Shown: positions 34,885 to 44,287 of the stretch, piece after piece
How positions within the stretch are numbered: the stretch's first letter is position 1
Layout of the letters: each line of letters opens with the position of its first letter
Notes under the pieces: generated by a model
The model's input: only the letters and a program-made list of their open reading frames with translations
Told to the model about the DNA's origin: nothing
Database searches by the model: none
Source: Brachybacterium timonense
Lineage (GTDB): Bacteria > Actinomycetota > Actinomycetes > Actinomycetales > Dermabacteraceae
DNA length: 64,000 nt
Direction of reading: 5' to 3'
Assembly: GCF_900258505.1 (NCBI RefSeq)
Contig: NZ_LT984895.1
Span: 332,288-396,287 of the forward strand
Position numbers and translations under genes: made by a program

Positions 34885-35582
34885 CCGCTCTCGCTCTGAT
34901 CCCCGCCCGAGGCGGGTCCAAGGGGATCCCCCGTAAGAACCTGCTGCCCGTCGGTGGCCGCCCGCTCATGACCTGGACCATCGCTCAGGCTCTGGATGCG
35001 GGGGAGGACGTCATCGTCGCCGTCTCGACGGAGGACGCCGAGATCGCGGAGGTTGCCCGCGCTCACGGGGCTCGCGTCATCGACCGCCCCGTCGAGCTCG
35101 CAGCGGACACCGCCCCCACCGAGCCGACGATCCTGCACGCCATGGACGTGATCGAGGCCGAGGGCGTGGAGCTCGACGCGGTGCTGCTGCTGCAGGCCAC
35201 CTCGCCTGTACGCAAGCCAGACACCATCCGTCGGGCACTCGCCCAGTTCCGGGCAGGCACCGCGGACTGCCTGGTCGGCGTGGTCCCGAACTCTCCGTTC
35301 TACTGGCACCTGCCCGAGGGCGTCGGCGAGTCAGCCAGGGCTGACTATGACGTCACCGCACGGCCCCGCCGCCAGGAGCTCACGCCCCACCAGATGCACT
35401 ACTTCGAAAACGGGTCGCTCTACGTGACGGCTCCCCACATCTACCGCACGTGCAAGAACCGAATCGGCGGACGCGTCGACCTGTTCGTGCTCGACGAGAT
35501 GGAGGGCGTGGACATCGACACGCTCACCGATGTCGCCGCAGCTGAGAGCATGCTCGCCCGCATGGGATGGAGGACGTCATGA
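34881..35582 (+). CDS. neuA: CMP-nonulosonate cytidylyltransferase (NeuA-like)
   Basis: This 233-residue enzyme activates a nonulosonic acid (sialic, legionaminic or related acid) with CTP. The signature IPARGGSKGIPRKN at residues 8-21 is the nucleotide-binding motif of the acylneuraminate cytidylyltransferase family, followed by STEDAEIAEVA and LLQATSPVRKPDTI. The ATG at 34881 overlaps the stop of the previous gene and its own stop overlaps neuB. It therefore works in one pathway with the synthase. The family does not allow Neu5Ac to be told from pseudaminic or legionaminic acid by eye. Confidence 0.9.
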   Translation: MTALALIPARGGSKGIPRKNLLPVGGRPLMTWTIAQALDAGEDVIVAVSTEDAEIAEVARAHGARVIDRPVELAADTAPTEPTILHAMDVIEAEGVELDAVLLLQATSPVRKPDTIRRALAQFRAGTADCLVGVVPNSPFYWHLPEGVGESARADYDVTARPRRQELTPHQMHYFENGSLYVTAPHIYRTCKNRIGGRVDLFVLDEMEGVDIDTLTDVAAAESMLARMGWRTS

Positions 35583-37831
35583 TCTTCGAACGGGCCATCT
35601 CCCCGTACACGATCGACACCGAGGCGTCCGTGCTCGAGGCGCTCGGACGGATCAACGACAATCGAGCCCGTGTCGTCTTCGCCGTCGACACCCACGGCGT
35701 CGTCCAGGGTGCCCTCACCGATGGCGATGTGCGCCGCTGGCTGGTCGCGCAGACCGCCCCGGACCTGTCCCGGCCCGTCGCGGAAGCACTGAACTCGTCG
35801 ATCGTCTCCGTGCGCGAGGGCACCCCGGTGGATCGCATCACCGCTATGTTCCGTCCCGGTGTGGACCGTATTCCCGTGGTCGATGACCGCGGGCGGCTCA
35901 CCGCGATCGCGAGCCCCGGCGACCACACCCTCACCATCGGGCGCCACACCATCGGCGCAGGCCATCCCGCCTATCTGATCGGTGAGATCGGCAACAACCA
36001 CCAGGGCGACGTCGAGCTCGCCAAAACCCTCGTCGATCACTGCAAGGCGGCCGGGGTCTCCGCCGTGAAGTTCCAGCTGCGCGAGATGAGCGCCCTGTAC
36101 CGCTCCGGCTCCGGCACCTCCAGCGAGGGTGAGGACCTAGGCCCGCAGTACACGATGAACCTGCTGGCCAAGTACTCCCTCGGTGTCGAGGACATGTACC
36201 GGGTGTTCGACCACTGCGCGGACGTCGACCTTGACGTGCTGTGCACGCCGTGGGACATCCCCTCGGCCGACGCCCTGCAGCGCTACGGCATCCCCGGCTA
36301 CAAGATCGCCTCCGCAGACCTCACCAACCATGAGCTCCTTGCCCATGTGGCCGACTTCGGTGCCCCAATGATCGTCTCCACCGGCATGAGCACCGAGCAG
36401 GAGATCACCACCTCAGTGTCGGTGCTGCGCGAGCACGGCGCCGCTTTCGCCCTGCTGCAGACCCAGTCCACGTACCCCGCGCCCTTCAAGGACGTGAACC
36501 TGAAGTACATGGACCGGCTCGCCGAGCTCGGCGACTGCCTCGTGGGCTACTCGGGCCATGAGCGCGGCTGGCATGTGCCGGTCGCGGCGGTCGCGCGCGG
36601 AGCGAGCATCATCGAGAAGCACGTGACCATCGACAAGACCCTCGAAGGCAACGACCACAAGGTGTCGCTGACCCCCGGCGAGTTGACCGCCATGGTCCAG
36701 CAGATCCGGGACGTCGAGGAAGCGCTCGGCTCCGACACCGCCCGCGAAATCTCCACCGGCGAGCTCATGAACCGCGTGAACCTCGCCAAATCACTGGTGG
36801 CCGCCCGCGATCTGCGCCAGGGACAGGTCGTCACAGATGCCGACATCGAGGTGAAGTCCCCCGGTCGCGGCCTGCAGCCCGACCGCCGGCCAGAGCTCGT
36901 GGGTATCACCCTCGCCCGTGACGTGGCTGCTGGTGACTTCTTCTATCCCGGCGACCTCGCCGGACGCACCGACACCAGCCACCAGTACAGCTTCCATCGC
37001 CCCTGGGGCCTGCCGGTCCGCTTCCACGACTTCCGCTCCCTGCTGGAGGCCGCTGAGCCGGACTTCCTGGAATTCCACCAGTCCTATAAAGACATGGATC
37101 TCAGCCCCGGTGACTTCTTCCAGCCGGGGGAGCGCCTACCCCAGTTCTTCACCATCCACGCGCCAGACCTGTACGCCGGGGACTTCCTCATCGACCTGGC
37201 CTCCCCGGACGACGCGATCTGGGAGCGCTCCATCCGCGAGGTGCAGCGGGTGATCGACCAGGCCCACCAGCTGCGCGAGCACTTCACCTGTGAGCAGGAC
37301 CCGATCGTCATCGTCACCATGGGCGGGTTTTTGCCCGATCGCCACGTGGCCCGCGAGGAGCGGTACCCGATGTACGAGCGGATCCAGAAGGGTCTGGAGC
37401 GGATCGATGAGTCCGGCGTGCGGCTGACCGCCCAGACCCTGCCGCCGTTCCCGTGGCTGATGGGCGGGCAGCAGTTCCACAATCTGTTCATGGACCCCGA
37501 GGACACGGTCTGGTTCTGCGAGAACCACGGCCGTCGCCTCACCTTCGACGTCTCCCACACGAAGCTCGCGGCGAACTTCGCGCAGCGTCCCTTCAGCGAG
37601 TACATCGACGCGATGGGCCCGTACACCGAGCACCTGCACGTCGTGGATTCGGTGGGCGTGGACGGCGAGGGCGTCCAGGTGGGGGAGGGCGAGGTGGACT
37701 TCCGTGACCTGGCCGAGCGCATGGACCGACTCGCCCCGAACGCCCCGTTCATTCCGGAGATCTGGATGGGGCACGTGAACAACGGCGAGGGCTTCTTCAC
37801 GGCCCTGGATCGGCTGCAGGAATGGTTCTGA
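35579..37831 (+). CDS. neuB: CBS - NeuB synthase - SAF - TIM-barrel fusion protein
   Basis: This 750-residue fusion is about twice the length of classical NeuB (about 350). Two CBS repeats fill about residues 1-115. The nonulosonate synthase barrel follows (about 122-380), with GEIGNNHQG near 133, KFQLRE, STGMST and GYSGHERGW near 323. An antifreeze-like SAF domain covers about 400-460. The last 280 residues resemble xylose-isomerase-like TIM barrels (FFTIHAPDLYAGDF, FDVSHTKLAANF, PEIWMGHV). The synthase joins phosphoenolpyruvate with an N-acylated aminosugar. CBS domains bind nucleotides in other proteins, so feedback by CTP or CMP-sugar is plausible. The C-terminal barrel could supply the substrate by isomerisation. 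The ATG at 35579 overlaps the neuA stop behind GGAGG. Confidence 0.88.
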   Translation: MIFERAISPYTIDTEASVLEALGRINDNRARVVFAVDTHGVVQGALTDGDVRRWLVAQTAPDLSRPVAEALNSSIVSVREGTPVDRITAMFRPGVDRIPVVDDRGRLTAIASPGDHTLTIGRHTIGAGHPAYLIGEIGNNHQGDVELAKTLVDHCKAAGVSAVKFQLREMSALYRSGSGTSSEGEDLGPQYTMNLLAKYSLGVEDMYRVFDHCADVDLDVLCTPWDIPSADALQRYGIPGYKIASADLTNHELLAHVADFGAPMIVSTGMSTEQEITTSVSVLREHGAAFALLQTQSTYPAPFKDVNLKYMDRLAELGDCLVGYSGHERGWHVPVAAVARGASIIEKHVTIDKTLEGNDHKVSLTPGELTAMVQQIRDVEEALGSDTAREISTGELMNRVNLAKSLVAARDLRQGQVVTDADIEVKSPGRGLQPDRRPELVGITLARDVAAGDFFYPGDLAGRTDTSHQYSFHRPWGLPVRFHDFRSLLEAAEPDFLEFHQSYKDMDLSPGDFFQPGERLPQFFTIHAPDLYAGDFLIDLASPDDAIWERSIREVQRVIDQAHQLREHFTCEQDPIVIVTMGGFLPDRHVAREERYPMYERIQKGLERIDESGVRLTAQTLPPFPWLMGGQQFHNLFMDPEDTVWFCENHGRRLTFDVSHTKLAANFAQRPFSEYIDAMGPYTEHLHVVDSVGVDGEGVQVGEGEVDFRDLAERMDRLAPNAPFIPEIWMGHVNNGEGFFTALDRLQEWF

Positions 37832-38931
37832 GCAGCTCCGCGGGCACCCCGGCCGCAGGCGAGGAGGGCCTCGCCCTGTGGTGCTCTCCCGTGGCAGACC
37901 TCGGTGGGGTCGCCCGGCACATCCTGGACGTGCTCACCGCTGGCGTGCCCGGGTGGCGGATCATGCTGGTCTGCCCCGACGGGCCGCTCGCACAGCGGGC
38001 GCGCGACCTGGGTGCCGCGGTCATGACCGCTCGGGTCTCACCGGCCGACGGGGCACGCTGCGCCGTCCGGGAGCTGCGCCGCATCCTGCAGCGGCTCCGC
38101 CCCGACCTGCTGCACACCCATCTCGCCTTCGCTGATCTGGTCGGCGTGGCCGCCGTTGCCGGCTTGCGTTCCGGGCAAGGGCAGAGGATCCGGTTTGTCT
38201 CGACCGAGCATGGGATCGCAGGGGCACAGGGCTACTACCAGTCCTCGCGTGCTGCGGCGGTGATGAAAACGGGCGCGCATCGTGCCCGCCTGCACCGCAC
38301 GGACGCGGTCATCGCCGTCTCCGATTCCACTCGCGAACAGATCCGTACCCAGTGGGGGAGCGGCGCGCCAATCACCGTAGTACGCAATGGCGTGGTGGTT
38401 CCCGCCGAGGCAGAGCGCACGCCGGGGCTGCGGGTGCTGTCTCTGTCGCGCCTCGCGCCAGAGAAGCGGATCGACCGGCTCATAAAAGCCTTCGCACGGG
38501 TGGCAGCGGAACACCCAGAGGCACGCCTCACGATCGCCGGCACCGGACCCGAGGAGCAGACACTGCGATCCCTCGTAGCCGCATCAGGCCTACAGAGCAT
38601 GGTGGAATTCCCCGGATACGTTGAGGCCGCCTCGGCGTTGGCATCGCATGACGTTCTCGTCCAGCTCTCGGACTGGGAGAACCTCTCCTACACGCTGCTG
38701 GACGCCGTCGCCCACGGGCTCGGCGTGGTTGCCACCGACGTGGGCGGGAACGCGGAGATCCTGCCCTCCCGCTGCCTGGTGGACGGGGCGGATCCGCACG
38801 CCGTTGCCACAGCGATCACCAGGCAAGGTCTCGAGATTTCCGTGCGACCAGATCGTGCGGAGTCTCGCCTCGGCCCGGTCGCTGAGATGTGCTCGGGCAT
38901 TGCCCACGTGTACTCGGGGGTGTTCCGATGA
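37822..38931 (+). CDS. GT4 glycosyltransferase
   Basis: This is a 369-residue retaining GT-B glycosyltransferase. The N-terminal domain includes LGGVARHILDVL and RPDLLHTHLAFAD. The C-terminal GT4 domain has SLSRLAPEKRIDRLI, IAGTGPEE and the EX7E-like region near SDWENLSYTLLDAVAHGLG. It is cytoplasmic or membrane-associated and adds one sugar to the lipid-linked repeat. The start overlaps the neuB stop by 10 nt, and the stop overlaps the polymerase start by 4 nt. Confidence 0.9.
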   Translation: MVLSSSAGTPAAGEEGLALWCSPVADLGGVARHILDVLTAGVPGWRIMLVCPDGPLAQRARDLGAAVMTARVSPADGARCAVRELRRILQRLRPDLLHTHLAFADLVGVAAVAGLRSGQGQRIRFVSTEHGIAGAQGYYQSSRAAAVMKTGAHRARLHRTDAVIAVSDSTREQIRTQWGSGAPITVVRNGVVVPAEAERTPGLRVLSLSRLAPEKRIDRLIKAFARVAAEHPEARLTIAGTGPEEQTLRSLVAASGLQSMVEFPGYVEAASALASHDVLVQLSDWENLSYTLLDAVAHGLGVVATDVGGNAEILPSRCLVDGADPHAVATAITRQGLEISVRPDRAESRLGPVAEMCSGIAHVYSGVFR

Positions 38932-40202
38932 GCATGACGAGCACGCCCCGTGGCATGGGCATCGAGCACCGCATCGGCGAGGGGATCCGTCAGGATCTGC
39001 GGCAGAGCGTGCAGGCGGTCGGGTCGATCCGCATCCCGGAGTTCCTGCTGTTCTTCCTGCTGGTGACGCATTCTGTGCTGCCGATCCCCTCCATCGGGTT
39101 CCCGATCGCGAATCTGCTCATGGTGGCGGCCGTCGGTCTCGCGCTGCTGCGCCGCCCGACCCACTCACTGGAGCGCGTGGAGTGGATCATCCCGGTGATG
39201 GTCCTGGGACTGTTCTATGTGTGTGCCCTATCGATGTTCGCTGAACCCACCGAGTTCGCCGCCGACTGGCAAGGCCGGGCGCTTCGCATCGCCGTGACGT
39301 TCGTGTTCGCTCTGGTGATCGGTTCGGGCCGGATCTGCCTGCGCTCAGGCCTTCTTGGATACACCGCGGCACTGATCCTCAACGTGCCCCTCTTCCTTGC
39401 AGGTCTGCTTCCCGCCCCGTATGGGCAGTACCTCACCGGATTCATCGGCGACAAGAACGTGGCGGGCATGGTCTACTGCATCGTCGGGCTGCTGGTGCTT
39501 GCGGTGGTGCAGCGTCGCTGGCCGCAGATCGCGCTGGTGGTTTTCTTCACCTCAGCCCTGTGGCTCACCGGGTCGCGCACGTCCCTGGCGGCGTTTGGTG
39601 CTGGCCTGGTGTGGATCCTGATTTCGCCACGGCTGCCGGTGCTCGGCAAATGGCTACTCGGCGCGGGGATCTACTTCGTGGTGGAGCTCCTGTCCGAGGA
39701 CTATTCGCGGATCGGCACGTTCTCCGATCGCGAGGGGTCGGACCTGCTGCGTTCCCGTATCGATGCTGCGGCGGAGATCCGCGTGCGCGAGGCAGGGTTT
39801 TTCGGTGAGGGCCTAGGAGAGGCGTATGTGGTCTTCCCCGATGATCCGCTGAAGTCGTGGTTCTTTCACAACTCGTACTGGTCGGCCTTGGTGGAAGGCG
39901 GCTGGCCGTGGCTCATGGTTGCGCTGCTGTTGACCGTTCTTGTGGCCCTGCGTCCGTTCTCGCAGCAGCTCTCCCGTGAGGAGATGATCACCCAGGCCGC
40001 AGGGATTGCCCTGCTCGTGTGCGCGACGCGTCTGGGTGAAGTGTTCTTCACGATCAGCTGGGCCCTCGTGCTCGGAGCAGCGATCCGCTTTGGTCCGCAG
40101 GCTGGTGGTGGGGGCACTGCGCCCAGCGGGCGGAAACAAAATAGCCTGAACCGTGGTCGGAACAGATCCGCACCTGAAGCCGCTGCGGCGAGGTGGCGAT
40201 GA
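38928..40202 (+). CDS. Wzy-like O-antigen/exopolysaccharide polymerase
   Basis: This 424-residue polytopic membrane protein has ten or more hydrophobic segments and a large loop around FSDREGSDLLRSRIDAA...GEGLGEAYVVFPDD, which matches the Wzy_C/O-antigen ligase family pattern. It would polymerise repeat units on the outer face of the membrane after flipping by the Wzx protein at 46328. It is the only such protein in the locus, which supports its role as polymerase rather than ligase. The start overlaps the preceding stop by 4 nt. Confidence 0.86.
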   Translation: MSMTSTPRGMGIEHRIGEGIRQDLRQSVQAVGSIRIPEFLLFFLLVTHSVLPIPSIGFPIANLLMVAAVGLALLRRPTHSLERVEWIIPVMVLGLFYVCALSMFAEPTEFAADWQGRALRIAVTFVFALVIGSGRICLRSGLLGYTAALILNVPLFLAGLLPAPYGQYLTGFIGDKNVAGMVYCIVGLLVLAVVQRRWPQIALVVFFTSALWLTGSRTSLAAFGAGLVWILISPRLPVLGKWLLGAGIYFVVELLSEDYSRIGTFSDREGSDLLRSRIDAAAEIRVREAGFFGEGLGEAYVVFPDDPLKSWFFHNSYWSALVEGGWPWLMVALLLTVLVALRPFSQQLSREEMITQAAGIALLVCATRLGEVFFTISWALVLGAAIRFGPQAGGGGTAPSGRKQNSLNRGRNRSAPEAAAARWR

Positions 40203-41299
40203 CGAACAGTCGAGAGCGAACCGTGACCCCACCCCGGATCGCCATCGCCACGAACAACGGCGATATCGGCGGAGGTGAGGTCATGCTTCTGAACATCGCC
40301 GGGGCGCTGCGCGAACTCGGCATGCGCGTCCTTGTGGTGGGGCCGCGGGAACCTGGGGACCTTGTGGCCGAAGCCGCCGCTCGTGGATTCGACGTCGAGA
40401 TCCTCCCAGCATCTGGCCGTCTCCAGTGGATGCTCGCTCTGCGCGCGTGGCGTCGGCGGAATCGCCGGGTGCCGCTGTGGTGCAACGGTCTGGTCCCGTC
40501 TGCCGCCACCTCGTTGCTCGGGCCTCGGCTGGTGCATCTGCACATCATTCCGACGGGGACCCATGCGATCCTCGCGGCGCTGGCACGTATCGGTGCACGA
40601 CGCACGATCGTGATCTCCCGTTTCATGGCGAGCAGGGTCCGCGGCCGCACCATGGTGCTGGAGAACTGGACCGAGGAGATCCCCTTCGTTCCCCACGAGA
40701 TGCCGACGAGCGGAGAGGTGCGTATCGGGTTCCTCGGTCGCCTCACGCGCGACAAGGGCGTGGACGTTCTCGCTGAGGCCATCACCGCGCTCGACCTGGG
40801 GCAGGGACGGAGTGCTCGGCTGGTGCTCGCTGGGGAGAACAGGTTCGGGACCACTGAGGACGACCGGATCATCGCGCAGGCACTGGCGCCGTTGGGCGAT
40901 GCCGTCGAGCACCTCGGATGGGTCAGCCGCGAGGATCTCTTCTCCTCAGTGGACGTGGCGGTGTTCCCCTCGACATGGGACGAACCCTTCGGCCTGGTGG
41001 CCGCCGAGGCCATGGCCGCTGGAGTGCCGTTCGTGATCTCCGACGCTGGCGGCCTCGTCGAGGTGGCCGGGCTCGAGCATCCGTGGATCGCGCGCCGTGG
41101 TGATGCTGAAGATCTCGCCAGAGTTCTGAAGACGGTGATCGGGTCGTCGTCGGAGGCGAGGGACCGCGCCTCGAAACACGCGAGAGGGCGATGGGAATGC
41201 CTCTTCTCCCCGAGAGCCGGTGCTGAGCGGGTGAGGCGGGCTCTTCTGGCCCTTCCCCGCGAGGCAGGCCATGAGGACCGACGGATGGAAACACTATGA
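40199..41299 (+). CDS. GT4 glycosyltransferase
   Basis: This is a 366-residue retaining transferase. The N-terminal part shows DIGGGEVMLLNIAGAL. The GT4 domain shows IGFLGRLTRDKGVDVLAEAI, a nucleotide-sugar loop near VLAGENRFGT, and FPSTWDEPFGLVAAEAMAAGVP with the EX7E motif. The last 40 residues are basic and may touch the membrane. The ATG at 40199 overlaps the polymerase stop; a GTG at 40193 is an alternative. Confidence 0.9.
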   Translation: MTNSRERTVTPPRIAIATNNGDIGGGEVMLLNIAGALRELGMRVLVVGPREPGDLVAEAAARGFDVEILPASGRLQWMLALRAWRRRNRRVPLWCNGLVPSAATSLLGPRLVHLHIIPTGTHAILAALARIGARRTIVISRFMASRVRGRTMVLENWTEEIPFVPHEMPTSGEVRIGFLGRLTRDKGVDVLAEAITALDLGQGRSARLVLAGENRFGTTEDDRIIAQALAPLGDAVEHLGWVSREDLFSSVDVAVFPSTWDEPFGLVAAEAMAAGVPFVISDAGGLVEVAGLEHPWIARRGDAEDLARVLKTVIGSSSEARDRASKHARGRWECLFSPRAGAERVRRALLALPREAGHEDRRMETL

Positions 41300-42222
41300 G
41301 CGCCGTTGACCTCAGCGTCGTGATCCCTGCATGGAATGCGGAGAAGACGCTCTCCGCACAGCTGGATGCCCTCGCTGAGCAGAGGAGCGGGATCACCTGG
41401 GAAGTCATCATCGCGGACAACGGGTCTCGGGACGGCACGAGGGCACTGGTCGAGCATCGAGCTGCGGAGTTCCCAGTACCTCTACGCGTGGTCGACGCGT
41501 CAGAAAGACGCGGCGCTGCTCACGCCAGGAACCGTGGCGTTTCTGAGGCACGTGGGGAAACCATCGCTTTCTGCGACGCCGATGATCGAGTCGGCGAGGG
41601 GTGGATCCACGCGGCACACTGTGCGGTGCAGGATCTTGACGTTGCAGGCGGAACGCTGAGAGAGCTGCGGGATCCCTTCGACCCCAAGGCGCCCTCTGTC
41701 GGCTACGGGGCCTTCACGAGGACTGCAGCTGGAGGCTTCGGTGTGCTCACCTGCAACATGGTGATACGCCGCGAGACGTTCCTGGATGTCGAAGGATTCA
41801 GCACGCAGTTGCCCGCATACGGTGGCGAGGATTCGGAGTTTTCGCTGAGGCTGGGCAAGAGCGGCGCGCGAGTCGGCCTAGCTCCCGCGATGGTCGTGTT
41901 CTTCCGGTCGACGACGGACGTCCGCACCGCGCTGCGCAAGGTCTATCTCGGATCGAAGGCCGAGGTGATCATCTGGCGAATGCATCCGGATCTGTTCCCG
42001 GTCCAGCAGTCGCGGACCATCCTGCTGCGGGAAGCACTCGGGCTTCCTATCGCCGCTGCGCAGACCTGGAGCAGGCGAGGCAAGCGTCCGGCAGCCAGAC
42101 TGCTGGTGCGCTTCGCCGCGCATCTGTCGATGTTTCCGCGATGGAAACGTCATGTCCCGGAACCGCCGGGTTCCAAATCAGACCCCTCGCCGAGAGCTCC
42201 GGGAAAGCAGGAGAAGGCATGA
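41296..42222 (+). CDS. GT2 glycosyltransferase
   Basis: This 308-residue inverting transferase has SVVIPAWNAEKTL at the N-terminus, IIADNGSRDGT (about 38-48) and the DxD-type FCDADDRVG (about 91). An acceptor-site YGGEDSEFSLRLG follows. The C-terminal 50 residues are basic and proline-rich. It is one of two consecutive GT2 genes; both its start and stop overlap neighbouring genes by 4 nt. Confidence 0.9.
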   Translation: MSAVDLSVVIPAWNAEKTLSAQLDALAEQRSGITWEVIIADNGSRDGTRALVEHRAAEFPVPLRVVDASERRGAAHARNRGVSEARGETIAFCDADDRVGEGWIHAAHCAVQDLDVAGGTLRELRDPFDPKAPSVGYGAFTRTAAGGFGVLTCNMVIRRETFLDVEGFSTQLPAYGGEDSEFSLRLGKSGARVGLAPAMVVFFRSTTDVRTALRKVYLGSKAEVIIWRMHPDLFPVQQSRTILLREALGLPIAAAQTWSRRGKRPAARLLVRFAAHLSMFPRWKRHVPEPPGSKSDPSPRAPGKQEKA

Positions 42223-43154
42223 CCACACCGATCGCTTCCCTGATCATCCCGAGCTATCGCGGTGCAGCGCGCCTTCCGGCTCTTCTCGACTCTCTCGCCG
42301 CCCAGGAGAACGCCCCCGCCTTCGAGGTGATCGTGGTCATCGACGGCGTCGACGACGGCTCAGTCACCCTGCTCGAGAACGAGACCCGGCTCGATATGAA
42401 GCCGATCGTGTTCCCCAAGAACCGCGGGCGCGTTGCCGCCTTGAACGCGGGTTTCGAAGCGTCTCGCGGCGAGATCCTGATCCGCTGCGACGATGATCTC
42501 GTCCCCGCACCCAACTACATCGCCCAGCATGTTCGCGCACATCAGGGCAGGGAGGTCGCAGTCATCGGCCTCTACCGCAATGTCTACGACCCCACCCCCT
42601 ACGCCGAGGCGTACGGAGTGGCGATGGACGCAGTGTTCCGCGCGGACGCGTATCGGACTTCCCCCGAGCTCATCTGGCGTTACTGGGCGGGAAACTGCTC
42701 GGTCACGCGGAGCACGTGGGAGACCGTCGGGCTCTACGATGCGCAGTACCGGCTGTACGGCTGGGAGGATATCGACTACGGATACAGGATCCACGAAGCG
42801 GGCGTGCCAGTGATCCTTGACCCGTCCTTGGAGACAACCCATCGAGTCGCAGCGGTGACGACGCAGGAACGGACGCGTCGCGCCGCGCACGCGGCGTCCG
42901 CACGACGTATCTTCGAGACGAAGCACCCTGATCATCCGCTTCCCAATGCCGTTCCTGGGGACGGGCTGTGGAATCTGTTGGTCCGAGCCAGCGCGAAGAC
43001 AGTTGCGCGATGGCCCGCACGCCTCGGAGCTTCCGTGGACCGGATCCTCCCACTCGTCCCCAAACCTGTCGGGACGAAGCTCGTTGCTCTGGCCGTCGAG
43101 TCCTCAGCGGTCGGCGGATACACGAGGACGTCATCAGCGAAGGAGGTGTTCTGA
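42219..43154 (+). CDS. GT2 glycosyltransferase
   Basis: This is a 311-residue inverting GT2 transferase: SLIIPSYRGAARL at the start, VVIDGVDDGS (about 38), IRCDDDLVP as DxD (about 89) and LYGWEDIDYGYRIHEAG in the acceptor region (about 184). It overlaps the preceding gene by 4 nt. The following gene begins 2 nt after its stop with its own Shine-Dalgarno, AGGAGG, located inside the end of this gene. That is the only break in overlaps across the main gene string. Confidence 0.9.
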   Translation: MTTPIASLIIPSYRGAARLPALLDSLAAQENAPAFEVIVVIDGVDDGSVTLLENETRLDMKPIVFPKNRGRVAALNAGFEASRGEILIRCDDDLVPAPNYIAQHVRAHQGREVAVIGLYRNVYDPTPYAEAYGVAMDAVFRADAYRTSPELIWRYWAGNCSVTRSTWETVGLYDAQYRLYGWEDIDYGYRIHEAGVPVILDPSLETTHRVAAVTTQERTRRAAHAASARRIFETKHPDHPLPNAVPGDGLWNLLVRASAKTVARWPARLGASVDRILPLVPKPVGTKLVALAVESSAVGGYTRTSSAKEVF

Positions 43155-43156
43155 CG

Positions 43157-44287
43157 GTGAAGATCGCCATCGCCCACGACTACCTCACCCAGCGCGGGGG
43201 AGCGGAGCGCCTGGTGCTCTCGATCTGCCGAGCCTTTCCGGACGCGGAGGTCCACACCCTCTTTTACGAGCCCGATCAGACCTACCCCGAATACCGGGAC
43301 ATGAAGATTCGCACGAGCCCGCTGAACCGTATCGGGATCTTCCGCAGGGATCCGCGGCTTGCACTGCCTCTGCTCGCCTTCTTCGCCTCGCGGATGAGGA
43401 TCGACGCAGACGTCGTGGTCGCCTCCTCCTCCGGATGGGCGCACGCCTTCCCGGCCAGTGGGCGGAAGATCGTCTACTGCCACTCGCCCGCCCGCTGGCT
43501 GTACCTGCCCGAGGACTATCTCGGCGAGGCGAAGCCCTGGGATCCCAAGCGTCTCGCGCTCACCGTGCTCACCCCGCTCCTGAAGCGTTGGGACCAGCGT
43601 GCCGCCCGCACCGCCGACCAGTACCTCGCAAACTCCTCCGTGGTGCGCGAGCGGATCCGGCGGGTCTACGGGATCGACGCTCCGACCCTGTTCCCGCCGT
43701 TCAGCCCCGACGTCGCCGAGGGCCAGCAGGAGCCGATTTCGGAGCTCGCCGGCTGGGCGGGGGACGACGGCACCGACGCCGGCCACTACCTGGTCGTCTC
43801 CCGCCTGCAGCCCTACAAGCATGTGGACCGCGTCATCGAGGCGTTCCGCTCCATGCCCGACAAGCGCCTGCTCGTGATCGGCAAGGGCCCCGAGCGGGAC
43901 CGCCTGCACGCGATCGCGCCGGCCAACGTGCGCCTCGTCGAAGGCCTCAAGGACGCGCAGATGCGCTGGGCCTACGGGCACGCCCGAGCGCTCATCGCCG
44001 CGAGCCACGAGGACTTCGGCCTCACCCCCCTCGAGGCCGGCGCGCACGGCGTGCCGGTCGTGGCGCTCCGCGCCGGGGGCTACCTCGACACCATCCGCGA
44101 AGGCCTGAACGGGGTGTTTTTCGAGGCTGCCGAGCCGGGGGCGATCGCTGATGCGGTACGGGCGCTCGACGGCGCCGCGCTCAAGGGCGCGGGGATCCGC
44201 GTGCACGCAGCGGCGTTCGCGGAGGGCCGCTTCATCGAGGCGATCCGAAATCGTGCCGGACTCGCGGGCACGGGAGATATGTCGTGA
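43157..44287 (+). CDS. GT4 glycosyltransferase (mannosyl-/rhamnosyltransferase-like)
   Basis: This 376-residue GT4 transferase starts at GTG 43157 with AGGAGG ten bases upstream. The N-terminus IAIAHDYLTQRGGAERLVL and the YCHSPARWLYLPEDYL segment are typical of one actinobacterial GT4 subgroup. The donor half has VVSRLQPYKHVDRVIEAF, IGKGPERD and SHEDFGLTPLEAGAHG with the EX7E pair. It adds a sugar on the cytoplasmic side. The stop overlaps the next gene by 4 nt. Confidence 0.9.
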   Translation: MKIAIAHDYLTQRGGAERLVLSICRAFPDAEVHTLFYEPDQTYPEYRDMKIRTSPLNRIGIFRRDPRLALPLLAFFASRMRIDADVVVASSSGWAHAFPASGRKIVYCHSPARWLYLPEDYLGEAKPWDPKRLALTVLTPLLKRWDQRAARTADQYLANSSVVRERIRRVYGIDAPTLFPPFSPDVAEGQQEPISELAGWAGDDGTDAGHYLVVSRLQPYKHVDRVIEAFRSMPDKRLLVIGKGPERDRLHAIAPANVRLVEGLKDAQMRWAYGHARALIAASHEDFGLTPLEAGAHGVPVVALRAGGYLDTIREGLNGVFFEAAEPGAIADAVRALDGAALKGAGIRVHAAAFAEGRFIEAIRNRAGLAGTGDMS

